41,895 nucleotides of DNA from Sperchopsis tessellata (lineage: Eukaryota; Arthropoda; Insecta; Coleoptera; Hydrophilidae): the NCBI GenBank assembly GCA_033557685.1, contig JAWQRN010000068.1, positions 1 to 41,895 of the forward strand. The letters run 5' to 3'. This document shows positions 41,425-41,895 of this stretch, piece after piece (position 1 is the stretch's first letter; every line of letters starts with the position of its first letter). Under the pieces are notes generated by a model that saw nothing but the letters and a program-made list of their open reading frames with translations, was not told the DNA's origin and did not search any database. The translations under genes and the position numbers were made by a program.

Positions 41425-41765
41425 TTAATAAATGGGTTCTGGAACTGCACCAATCATATCCATCATTTGTTCTAAGGTAAGATTTAGGTTTGGCATTGCA
41501 TTATGTGGTTTAACTGAAGATACTGCATTCTGCTTAGTGCCATTAAAATTTATATTAGTTTTGGATGGTAGTTCGTAAGTTATTACCTGATCACTATGCC
41601 AAAACAAATATTATCCATGGTCTAAATTAATTACATACGTTTGATTACCCAATTTCTTTTCGATGATGCCTGATTCCCATGATTTTTATATTGGTTGATC
41701 TGTAGTCTCCCCCTATGACTTTTACCTCTTCTTTGATATAGACATGCTTTTTTGCCATATAGTTG
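41425..41765 (-). mobile_element. Ty3/Gypsy pol C-terminal fragment, broken
   Basis: Minus strand. Frames joined by one frameshift near 41690 give GDYRSTNIK and WESGIIEKKLGNQTYVINLD, then after a TAA (41616-41618) YLFWHSDQVITYELPS and a tail ending AVPEPIY at 41425. This is the Gypsy integrase C-terminal pattern K[WP]..G.I..KLG..TY.V....[G/R]..RH.DQ. It lies antisense in the intron of the 39470 gene and differs from the 2830-3330 fragment, so it is a different lineage. No LTR is visible. Confidence 0.8.
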
Positions 41766-41867
41766 TCAGTTTGACCTGTTTAATTTAGAGTAGATTTGAG
41801 TAGATAAAATCTGCACCTCAATGTTTTTCCTAAAAATAATTTATTTAAAAGCTCATTGGTTGTGCAA

Positions 41868-41895
41868 TTAATATATATATATATATATATATATA
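41868..41895. repeat. (AT)n microsatellite at the window end
   Basis: A run of AT dinucleotides continues to the last base; its full length is unknown. Confidence 0.9.

Noticed and set aside
1..41895. CRISPR arrays, bacterial operons, riboswitches or phage defence systems
   Set aside because: No regularly spaced repeats, Shine-Dalgarno-led gene chains or relevant proteins; the sequence is eukaryotic throughout.

Overview
The window looks like AT-rich, transposon-saturated chromosomal DNA from an arthropod, most likely an insect. I infer this from introns with GT..AG ends, a metazoan cilia gene, and a dense mix of LINE, Gypsy, BEL/Pao, Harbinger, piggyBac, hAT, Tc1/mariner and Mutator-type relics typical of large insect genomes. 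I cannot name the species. Nothing in it is bacterial: there are no operons, rRNAs, CRISPR arrays or phage genes.

Only two host genes can be supported. The first is a complete two-exon enkurin gene on the + strand (exon 1 at 1728-2345, exon 2 at 10600-10791), coding for 269 residues, with an 8.25 kb intron full of transposon debris. The second is the first coding exon (39470-39651) of an unrecognised low-complexity protein with a good start context and splice donor; its remaining exons lie beyond the window.

Layout. 1-1727: flank with a 107-bp-arm inverted repeat and the enkurin promoter. 2346-10599: enkurin intron with Ty3/Gypsy (-), BEL/Pao (+), two LINEs in opposite orientations, a tRNA-derived SINE and a hAT relic. 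10792-14322: a LINE trace, a hammerhead-like motif and a Gypsy element whose 3' LTR, polypurine tract and integrase are readable on the - strand. 15050-17690: a piggyBac transposase (-) split by a LINE. 18020-20027: a Mutator-like transposase joined to a YqaJ-type nuclease domain (+). 20600-25310: a series of LINE copies and a Harbinger transposase interrupted by a LINE end. 25881-26514: a long AT-rich hairpin with arms of about 250 bp. 26940-36735: a Harbinger cluster with repeated Myb/SANT-like accessory genes and HARBI1-like transposases in both orientations, interrupted by a LINE and a mariner-like element. 36912-38361: a Tc1-like element with another repeat inserted in its right terminal repeat. 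38362-41895: promoter, first exon and first intron of the unknown gene, ending with a broken Gypsy pol end and an (AT)n tract.

Nearly every mobile element is inactivated by stops, frameshifts or lost catalytic residues. No new defence or metabolic system is evident. The more interesting items are the long hairpin, the degenerate hammerhead-like motifs shared by dispersed repeats, the expanded Harbinger Myb-gene family with a shrinking intron, and several readable nested insertions.
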